Part shown: positions 13,243 through 17,822 of the stretch, one piece after another | Layout: the number at the start of each line of letters is the position of its first letter | How positions within the stretch are numbered: position 1 is the stretch's first letter | NCBI GenBank assembly: GCA_018065345.1 | Contig: JAGHTM010000114.1 | Location: 1 to 17,822 of the forward strand | Length of the DNA: 17,822 nucleotides | Source of the DNA: Candidatus Enterousia merdequi | Lineage (GTDB): Bacteria; Pseudomonadota; Alphaproteobacteria; Rs-D84 | Reading direction: 5' to 3' | The notes under the pieces: model-generated | What the model was told of the DNA's origin: nothing | The model's database searches: none | What the model saw: the letters and a program-made list of their open reading frames with translations, nothing else | Translations under genes and position numbers: made by a program

Positions 13243-13274
13243 GAAAAAAATCACCCTCGCGGGTGATTTTTTTT
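13243..13274. terminator. Bidirectional intrinsic terminator
   Basis: ATCACCC (13250-13256) pairs with GGGTGAT (13261-13267), loop of 4, flanked by A7 on the left and T8 on the right. It serves the small RNA on the plus strand and the exported-protein gene on the minus strand, whose stop codon (13273-13275) overlaps it. Confidence 0.92.
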
Positions 13275-14106
13275 AGAAATCCTGAGGTCGAGGTATCCCC
13301 ACTCCATACATGTCACGACGAAATGATCTATCGACCATAAACTTGTCAACACACTCAAAAACACAGTTTGACTCACATTCCACATCATCCCAATAAATCA
13401 CACCCCACTCATTCATTACCCAGACAGGCAAAGAAATATTTGCAAAACTGCTACTACCACTTGCAGCATAACCACTTACTTGACACCAACAATATCCTCC
13501 AACAGTATCTGATAGATTGTCTGTTGCTGGCCGGTCTAAATACCAATCCCTATATACAAAATCTCGCTGACTAGCATATGTAGTGTTGCTACACTTTGCT
13601 TTTCCTTTCACTGTACCATAGCTAAATTCTACTTTCCATTGGTCTATCGATATATCGCTGAATGCTGGGTCTGTACACGCTTCACTCTCAATATCTGACC
13701 CCCAACAAAGTTCTTCACCTTCTACTGTTCCGTGCGCATACAAACTAATACCATTTATATTTATCTTATCTTCTAATGTTCTTAAATCAAATAATGCTTG
13801 TTTTACTTGCCAGCCAGCAAAGTTATACCCAGTTCTTCGTGGTGCGCTTGATGGTAAGGTTATACCACCATCGTATGTACATGTGTTTGTTGCAAACTGT
13901 TCATTATTATAGCCATAAAACTTTAATGTGATTGTATTCGCTGTCCATTGCGCTGATAATGTACTTGTTCCGTCTGTTGTGTTTAATGTTCCACTATCGC
14001 ATGTTGCGCTTTCTGCGCCTGCCGCGATATCTGGTGCTGTTGTTTCTGCAAATGCTGGTACAATCATACTTATTGCCAATGCACTTGTTTGAAATATGTG
14101 TTTCAT
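13273..14106 (-). CDS. Exported Cys-rich protein with an InlB/Listeria-Bacteroides-type repeat
   Basis: 277 residues from ATG 14106, preceded by GGAAGAGAG; an earlier ATG at 14133 lacks a site. It has a signal peptide, MKHIFQTSALAISMIVPAFAE, with cleavage after AFA. Mature residues include NTITLKFYGYNN... TYDGGITLPSSAPRRTGYNF AGW, the beta-repeat found in surface proteins of many bacteria (InlB B-repeat type). The rest has 13 or so Cys, with two related blocks beginning YAHGTVEGEELCW and FSYGTVKGKAKCS, and ends in CVDKFMVDRSFRRDMYG. I recall similar Cys-rich endings from large exported protein families of uncultured gut Alphaproteobacteria; no function is known to me. It is probably disulphide-bonded and located outside the cytoplasm or on the surface. 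It has its own promoter and a long structured leader. Confidence 0.8.
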   Translation of the reverse strand: MKHIFQTSALAISMIVPAFAETTAPDIAAGAESATCDSGTLNTTDGTSTLSAQWTANTITLKFYGYNNEQFATNTCTYDGGITLPSSAPRRTGYNFAGWQVKQALFDLRTLEDKININGISLYAHGTVEGEELCWGSDIESEACTDPAFSDISIDQWKVEFSYGTVKGKAKCSNTTYASQRDFVYRDWYLDRPATDNLSDTVGGYCWCQVSGYAASGSSSFANISLPVWVMNEWGVIYWDDVECESNCVFECVDKFMVDRSFRRDMYGVGIPRPQDF

Positions 14107-14307
14107 AATCTCTCTTCCTTTCTTATCAAACAAACAACCGCACTTGGTAAAAATCAGGCGGTTGGAGGTTCAGAACAATTTAAGTCGAAAATTGCGTGCT
14201 TATTCAATATATTCACACTCCTCCAACCATACTGTTGGAGTTTTACGTCAAATCAATTGACGCGACTTAAAAGGGTTCTGACTCCCATCAGCAAAACTCT
14301 TGCTGAC
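14107..14307 (-). promoter_or_regulatory. Long structured 5' leader of the exported-protein gene (candidate cis-regulatory RNA)
   Basis: From the predicted start near 14307 the minus-strand RNA can form: a 5' hairpin (TCAGCAA/TTGCTGA, 14288-14306); a long closing stem, 14263-14271 with 14179-14187 and 14275-14281 with 14170-14176 (16 pairs, small internal loop); two hairpins inside it, 14246-14262 (6 bp) and 14221-14240 (7 bp); and a last hairpin, 14135-14141 with 14158-14164, before the ribosome binding site. The CTCCAAC/GTTGGAG hairpin competes with a 9-bp pairing of 14220-14228 with 14160-14168, so two exclusive folds exist. A three-way junction with a switch is the layout of a riboswitch or attenuator; the ligand is unknown. 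Confidence 0.55.
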
Positions 14308-14313
14308 AACATT

Positions 14314-14342
14314 ATTATATCACAAAAATCGTAATAAAAAAA
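14314..14342 (-). promoter_or_regulatory. Extended -10 promoter of the structured leader
   Basis: On the minus strand TGATATAAT (14314-14322) is a perfect extended -10 box; the -35 region is only T-rich. The predicted start is about 14307. Confidence 0.6.
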
Positions 14343-14358
14343 TGATTTGGTAAAAAAA

Positions 14359-15294
14359 TTATTTATCAAATACGGAAAATATTTCCCAATGTGCTGTTCC
14401 GACAAATTGATCAACACCAATTGCAACAGACATTTTATATCCACCATGTTGCAATATTGCACTATCTCGCATAAAAGTTGTTGGATTACACGAAACATAT
14501 ATTATTCGTGTCACATTTGATTTTGATAATTCTTTTGATTGTTTCTCTGCCCCAGCACGTGGCGGATCCATTATCACAACATCATATTGTTCAAGATTTT
14601 TTGCTGTCAAAGGTTTCTTGAATAAATCACGTCCTATACCGTTGCCAACTATATCAAAGCCAGTTGCATTTGTTGCAAATGTAAAGTTCCCAAGTCCACA
14701 AAATAAATCAGCAACTTTTTTTGCGCCATCAACATATTTAACAACCAAATCACGCAAAATTTGTTCTGTATCAATTGTTGGCTGTAAAAAAGCGTTTATT
14801 GGATATTTTATAATTTTATCGTTAAATTTAATTTCTGGTTCAACGTATTTACGAACAATTTTATCATTCCAAGTAAAACGAATAATTTGTGCTGGCAATT
14901 TTTCAACAGCCAATTTGAAATCATTATTAAAATACGGCACATTTGAATTGACCACAATATCAATTCCGTTTTCACATTTTGTTATCAAAACAGAACCAGA
15001 ACCAACCCAAGGCAATTTCGCAATTTTTGGCAAAACTTCATTTATTTCATCAACCAGATTGATACATTTATTTATATCAACTATGTCTTTGCTATGTTTT
15101 TTATAAAAGCCAAAATGTCCATCAACAAAAGCAAAATCAGCACGACGACGAATACCAGACTTTCCCCATATTGCATTATCTGTAAAATCTATCTTTGGTA
15201 ATTCCTTTAATTTATTTTCACGGTAATTATCATCTGTAAAATCGTATTTACAGCCACCACATAAATTAAAAAAAGGACACTTTTGTATCGTCAT
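14359..15294 (-). CDS. TrmA/RlmC/RlmD-type RNA (uracil-5) methyltransferase, compact form
   Basis: A 311-residue SAM-dependent methyltransferase that should methylate C5 of a uridine in rRNA or tRNA. It has a [4Fe-4S] binding set at C6, C12, C15 (CPFFNLCGGC) and a fourth Cys near 77 (DINKCINL), a SAM motif VADLFCGLGNFTFA, DPPRAGAEKQ, and the catalytic-Cys motif VSCNPTTF; it ends AHWEIFSVF. There is no N-terminal TRAM domain. Between the SAM motif and GRDLFKKPL only about 15 residues are present, where relatives have about 35 including an acidic SAM-ribose residue, so this copy is shortened or the gap is a real deletion. Which uridine it modifies cannot be told. It is divergent from lpxI, with overlapping promoters and a predicted leaderless mRNA. 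Confidence 0.85.
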   Translation of the reverse strand: MTIQKCPFFNLCGGCKYDFTDDNYRENKLKELPKIDFTDNAIWGKSGIRRRADFAFVDGHFGFYKKHSKDIVDINKCINLVDEINEVLPKIAKLPWVGSGSVLITKCENGIDIVVNSNVPYFNNDFKLAVEKLPAQIIRFTWNDKIVRKYVEPEIKFNDKIIKYPINAFLQPTIDTEQILRDLVVKYVDGAKKVADLFCGLGNFTFATNATGFDIVGNGIGRDLFKKPLTAKNLEQYDVVIMDPPRAGAEKQSKELSKSNVTRIIYVSCNPTTFMRDSAILQHGGYKMSVAIGVDQFVGTAHWEIFSVFDK

Positions 15295-15330
15295 ACTTTG
15301 ATATTATCATAAATTCTGTCTTGATTTCAA
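15295..15330 (-). promoter_or_regulatory. Promoter of the RNA methyltransferase, leaderless
   Basis: On the minus strand TTGAAA (15325-15330), an 18-bp spacer, TAATAT (15301-15306), then 6 nt before ATG 15294. Its -35 box overlaps the -35 box of the opposing lpxI promoter. Confidence 0.55.
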
Positions 15331-15356
15331 TGTGTTTTGCATCTATGATTAAACAC
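15321..15356 (+). promoter_or_regulatory. Promoter of lpxI, leaderless
   Basis: TTGATT (15321-15326), a 17-bp spacer, TATGAT (15344-15349), then 7 nt before ATG 15357. No ribosome binding site lies in front of any candidate start, so the mRNA probably begins at the ATG. Confidence 0.6.
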
Positions 15357-16175
15357 ATGAAAAAAGATTCAGATAAAAAAATTGCTTTAATCGCTGGCGC
15401 ATTATCTTTGCCATTTTTAACACGTGATGCTTTGCGTAAAAATGGCTGGGAAGTTTTTGTTGTCGGCCTTAAAAATTTTTATGATTCAAAATTAAACCCT
15501 GATTTGGTTGTGCGTCTTGGCGCTGGCGGGACTGTTATCCGCGAATGTAAAAAACGTGGAATTCGTAAATTTGTCTTTGTAGGGGCTTTGGGACATGTAA
15601 ATTTATCTGATATTCGACCTGACCTTTGGTCACTTTCTTTACTTTTAAGTGTTATAAAACATCAACGGGGGTATGATTCTATGGCTGTTGCTTTTAATAA
15701 AGCGTTGGAAAAACGCGGATATGAAATACTTGCTGCGCAAGACCTTGCACCAGAATTAACATTTGAAAAACCTGGAATTCAAACAAAAACAAAACCATCT
15801 AAATCAGACCTATGCGATTTAGAACGTGCTATTGAAGTTTCTCATACTATCGGAATCGAAGATATTGGTGCTTCGGTCGTTGTTGACAAGCAAGTTGTTG
15901 CAGTTGAAGCCGCCGAAGGAACTGCGCGTATGCTTGAACGCGTTGTAGAAATGCGAAAAACAAAAAAGAAATCTGGTGGTGTATTTGCTAAAATGACAAA
16001 ACCTGGTCAAGATTTAAGAATAGATATACCTGCGATTGGTGTTGATACTGTACGTGCTGTATCTGCTGCAAAATTACACGGAATTATTGTCAATGCAAAA
16101 ACATGTTTTGTCATAGACAAAGATGCTGTTATCAAAGAAGCGAACAAAGCAAAAATATTTATCAAGGCAATTTAA
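15357..16175 (+). CDS. lpxI: UDP-2,3-diacylglucosamine pyrophosphatase LpxI
   Basis: 272 residues from ATG 15357 (MKKDSDKKIALIAGALSLPF). It hydrolyses UDP-2,3-diacylglucosamine to lipid X and UMP, the step before disaccharide formation in lipid A synthesis. This enzyme replaces LpxH in Alphaproteobacteria and some other groups. Family landmarks are the N-terminal IALIAGAGxLP-like block, RLGAGGTVIRECKKRGIRKF, the FVGALGHVNLSDIRPDLWSL segment, and the C-terminal half with VVDKQVVAVEAAEGTARMLE, KMTKPGQDLRIDIPAIGVDT and a final GIIVNAKTCFVID. Upstream in-frame starts (TTG 15321, ATG 15330, ATG 15345) are rejected because they overlap the promoter. A membrane-surface role and the presence of an outer membrane with lipid A are implied. 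Confidence 0.93.
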   Translation: MKKDSDKKIALIAGALSLPFLTRDALRKNGWEVFVVGLKNFYDSKLNPDLVVRLGAGGTVIRECKKRGIRKFVFVGALGHVNLSDIRPDLWSLSLLLSVIKHQRGYDSMAVAFNKALEKRGYEILAAQDLAPELTFEKPGIQTKTKPSKSDLCDLERAIEVSHTIGIEDIGASVVVDKQVVAVEAAEGTARMLERVVEMRKTKKKSGGVFAKMTKPGQDLRIDIPAIGVDTVRAVSAAKLHGIIVNAKTCFVIDKDAVIKEANKAKIFIKAI

Positions 16176-16183
16176 GAAATAAT

Positions 16184-16211
16184 AAAAAACCGCCAAACGG
16201 CGGTTTTTTTT
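16184..16211. terminator. Bidirectional terminator between lpxI and the FKBP lipoprotein gene
   Basis: ACCGCC (16189-16194) with GGCGGT (16199-16204), loop AAAC, flanked by A-rich and T8 tracts, so it works for both convergent genes. Confidence 0.92.
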
Positions 16212-16227
16212 ATTGTTTATAATTCAA

Positions 16228-16542
16228 TTATTTTTGAATTTCTTTGACTGTCACTTTGAACACAACGTCTTTGCCAGCCAAATTTTCTACATAATTTGTT
16301 GGAAAAGTAATTTTAACATCACGCATTTCGCCAACTTTTGCACCAACTAATTGTTCTTCGAAACCAGGAACGAAAGTACCAGAACCTAATTTCAAAGGAT
16401 AATTTTCAGCAGTTCCACCAGCAAATTGTTCTTCACCTAAAAATCCAGCAAAATCGATAATTACTGTATCACCATTTTTTGCAGTTTTTTCACACGCTGT
16501 TAATGCAGCACACATAGCCAATACCCCCATAATTTTTTTCAT
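16228..16542 (-). CDS. FKBP-type peptidyl-prolyl isomerase lipoprotein
   Basis: 104 residues. A lipoprotein signal ends in the lipobox ALTAC with the lipidated Cys17. The rest is one small FKBP domain: NGDTVIIDFAGFLGEEQFAGG, LGSGTFVPGFEEQLVGAKVG and a final KDVVFKVTVKEI. It resembles the FKBP part of trigger factor in the FVPGFEEQLVGAKVGE stretch. It should catalyse Xaa-Pro isomerisation in folding envelope proteins on the periplasmic side. At about 87 mature residues it is at the short end for FKBPs. AAAAGGA supports the start. It lies 18 bp after the 16561 gene, so they form an operon of two lipoproteins. Confidence 0.88.
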   Translation of the reverse strand: MKKIMGVLAMCAALTACEKTAKNGDTVIIDFAGFLGEEQFAGGTAENYPLKLGSGTFVPGFEEQLVGAKVGEMRDVKITFPTNYVENLAGKDVVFKVTVKEIQK

Positions 16543-16560
16543 ATTTTTTCCTTTTGTTTT

Positions 16561-17109
16561 TTATTTGTTATAAACACATCTGAAACCATATTCACGCATA
16601 GTATTCCCTTCGGATTCTATACGATAATCAAAGAAAGAAGTTGGACGCATAACTTCTGAAGAAGGTGTATCATAAACAATTACGATACTTTCAGCATTAC
16701 GGCCACAAACTTTTTTCATTTCATAATCAGCAACACGAGCCAACACAGTTCTTGAATCTGCATCAACATCCATGCCGTCAGCATTTTGCATTAAACGCAA
16801 ACGCATTTCACGAACATCCGTATCCCCAAGCAAGATTTCTACACGTACCATCGTACCTTTGTATTCTTGCCATCTGGTTTCTTTGCGTGCAGTATTCCAT
16901 TTATTAGCAATACTTTCACGTTCTGCCATAGACATTGGTTTGTACGAATCGATTTGCGCAAATTCATTTTTTTCCGTCATTAAATTTGCACTTGTTTCGT
17001 CATAATTGACCGCACTTGGGTTTTCAACTTCATAGAAATCACGTGTTCCAGAATTACATCCAGCCAACAAAACTGCGGCAGACAGCAAACAAAATATAGA
17101 CTTTTTCAT
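16561..17109 (-). CDS. Lipoprotein of unknown function
   Basis: 182 residues with a clear lipoprotein signal (MKKSIFCLLSAAVLLAGC, Cys18). Mature residues are hydrophilic, with a probable helical first half (about 45-90, including MSMAERESIANKWNTARKE) and a beta-rich second half (YKGTMVRVEILLGDTDVREM, ESIVIVYDTPSSE, YGFRCVYNK). Two Cys (about 134 and 178) could pair. I do not recognise the family. It is co-transcribed with the FKBP lipoprotein and divergent from virB11. Periplasmic or outer-membrane location is likely; a link to the secretion system is only suggested by proximity. Confidence 0.8.
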   Translation of the reverse strand: MKKSIFCLLSAAVLLAGCNSGTRDFYEVENPSAVNYDETSANLMTEKNEFAQIDSYKPMSMAERESIANKWNTARKETRWQEYKGTMVRVEILLGDTDVREMRLRLMQNADGMDVDADSRTVLARVADYEMKKVCGRNAESIVIVYDTPSSEVMRPTSFFDYRIESEGNTMREYGFRCVYNK

Positions 17110-17155
17110 TTCTCTTTCTCTTTGTTATATTTTTTATTTTATCAAATAAAGTGTT

Positions 17156-17192
17156 TTGATTCAAGCCACTATTTATGATATTATATAAAATA
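17156..17192 (+). promoter_or_regulatory. Promoter of virB11, nearly leaderless
   Basis: TTGATT (17156-17161), a 17-bp spacer, TATTAT (17179-17184), then 8 nt before ATG 17193. The predicted leader is at most two nucleotides; no ribosome binding site is present. Confidence 0.6.
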
Positions 17193-17822
17193 ATGAGTAA
17201 TGTAGTTCTGGAATCTTTATTAAAACCACTGGAAGATTTTTATCGTCCTTCATTTGTAGAAGAAATTGCGATAAATCACGCTGGCGAAGTTTGGCTTCGT
17301 CTTAATGGCGCACGCGTTCCATGGGTTTCATATAACGCCGAAGTTCTATCAAAACAATATCTTGTCGATTTAATTCATACTGTGGCAAATATATACGAAA
17401 GACCTTTTGACCCAATTCATGGTATTCCTGTGGTATATGCAACATTACCTGGAAACCACCGTTTTTCTGCGATTGCTGGTCCAAATGTTCAATATGATGA
17501 AAATGATGTCACTGGTGGTGTCGCACTAAACATTCGTGGTGGTGGCGTTCATGAAACCAGTTTTGAAAATTATCATCTTGAACGTGGCAAACAATTGTTA
17601 AAAGTCAATCAACGTAAAAAAATTCGTCCTGATGACCCTTACGAAAAATTAATGTCTGCAATAAATGACGGAAGCCCTATTTTAATAAGCGGTGCAACAT
17701 CAACTGGTAAAACAACATTTTTGAATCATATGTTGACATTGATTGACCAAAATAGTCGTGTGATTACCGTTGAAGATGCTCGTGAAATTCGTGTTCCACA
17801 AAAGAACCGTGTTCATTTTGTG
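17193..17822 (+). CDS. virB11: VirB11-family type IV secretion ATPase, partial
   Basis: The first 210 codons of a secretion ATPase that run off the right edge. The N-terminal domain (about 1-135) includes FVEEIAINHAGEVWLRLNGA, the usual E-I-x-N-x-P/AGEVW opening, and FDPIHGIPVVYATLPGNHRF. The ATPase core has Walker A GATSTGKT (167-174) and the Asp-box ITVEDAREIR (191-200). VirB11 forms a hexamer on the inner face of the membrane and energises pilus assembly and substrate transfer in type IV secretion. CpaF/TadA pilus ATPases share these motifs but are longer at the N-terminus; the short N-terminus favours VirB11. It may be the first gene of a transcript that continues beyond the window. Confidence 0.88.
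   Translation, partial: MSNVVLESLLKPLEDFYRPSFVEEIAINHAGEVWLRLNGARVPWVSYNAEVLSKQYLVDLIHTVANIYERPFDPIHGIPVVYATLPGNHRFSAIAGPNVQYDENDVTGGVALNIRGGGVHETSFENYHLERGKQLLKVNQRKKIRPDDPYEKLMSAINDGSPILISGATSTGKTTFLNHMLTLIDQNSRVITVEDAREIRVPQKNRVHFV

Larger units (their letters stand above)
13100..13274 (+). ncRNA. Candidate trans-acting small RNA with two pyrimidine-rich, anti-Shine-Dalgarno loops
   Basis: The unit of about 175 nt has a consensus promoter, no coding frame and a strong terminator. Fold read by eye: a 5' near-palindrome (13101-13124); stem 1, 13131-13143 with 13174-13186 (GAGCCC/GGGCTC at the base), enclosing a 30-nt loop with CTCCCTCC and TTCTCTCTCCTCT; stem 2, GGGTGCCC (13199-13206) with GGGCATCC (13235-13242), enclosing a 28-nt pyrimidine loop; stem 3, the terminator. 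Two exposed CU-rich loops followed by a terminator is the layout of several alphaproteobacterial sRNAs of the AbcR type; I claim architecture, not homology. Loop 1 bases 13160-13171 are perfectly complementary to 4529-4540, the ribosome binding site of the 4544 gene, and 7-8 bases fit other AGGAGAG sites in the window. Loop 2 bases 13225-13233 match the site upstream of the 14106 gene. It has no features of 6S, SRP, tmRNA or RNase P RNA that I can find. Confidence 0.7.

Noticed and set aside
13100..13274. 6S RNA, SRP RNA or tmRNA identity for the small RNA
   Set aside because: No long central-bubble helix closing the ends, no SRP GGAAG/AGCAGC signature and no tRNA-like domain were found.
14253..14498. 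Minus-strand 81-residue frame across the end of the methyltransferase
   Set aside because: It overlaps the methyltransferase coding end in another frame and runs through the structured leader; no ribosome binding site or conserved motif.
15321..15356. Earlier TTG/ATG starts for lpxI
   Set aside because: They lie inside the -35/-10 promoter and add residues not found in the family.

Overview
The window is AT-rich and holds two kinds of DNA: chromosomal genes of a small-genome, probably host-associated or gut alphaproteobacterium, and the morphogenesis module of a podovirus-like prophage or phage-derived particle. The host assignment rests on the following: a DnaB with the insertion after REEYYL that I associate with alphaproteobacterial DnaB; LpxI, the alphaproteobacterial-type lipid A pyrophosphatase; a compact TrmA/RlmCD-type methyltransferase ending in a DPPRAGAE/VSCNP block; a VirB11 ATPase; and a Cys-rich exported protein with a TGYNFAGW repeat, which I recall from uncultured gut Alphaproteobacteria. 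Taxonomy is inferred from memory of these families; no search was run.

Layout. 1-1900 and 5186-11404 carry minus-strand phage late genes. Read right to left they are: SleB-type endolysin, holin-like protein, scaffold, a Lys/Ala-rich histone-like cassette, major capsid protein, a small head protein, tail tubular protein A, tail tubular protein B, a small unknown protein, large terminase (TerL), and the portal, which runs off the left edge. TerL is not contiguous. Its ATPase half (5186-5785) and nuclease half (1052-1900) are separated by a plus-strand block, dnaB / double-XRE regulator / unknown gene (1899-5185). This block looks chromosomal, and its start and stop codons abut the two terminase fragments exactly. 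11558-12913 holds minus-strand host genes: biotin ligase, an OmpR-type winged-helix protein and a short HTH regulator. 12914-13272 is non-coding and contains a strong candidate small RNA on the plus strand. 13273-14106 encodes the exported Cys-rich protein, preceded by a roughly 200-nt, highly structured leader. 14359-16175 holds the divergent pair RNA methyltransferase / lpxI. 16228-17109 encodes an FKBP-type lipoprotein and an unknown lipoprotein, divergent from virB11 (17193 to the right edge).

How the parts fit. The phage genes form a late operon read leftwards. Most have an AAAAGGA-type ribosome binding site, and several intrinsic terminators lie just before their start codons. Several chromosomal genes (12629 gene, methyltransferase, lpxI, virB11, and perhaps dnaB) have a -10 box 6-8 nt before the ATG, so their mRNAs should be leaderless or nearly so. 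Other genes use AGGAGAG-type sites, and the candidate small RNA carries complementary pyrimidine-rich loops, including 12 uninterrupted bases that pair with the ribosome binding site of the gene at 4544.

The items most worth checking are the split terminase, the small RNA with anti-Shine-Dalgarno loops, the branched leader RNA at 14107-14307, and the autonomous histone-like cassette inside the capsid operon. I saw no integrase, transposase, tRNA, rRNA, CRISPR array or attachment site.
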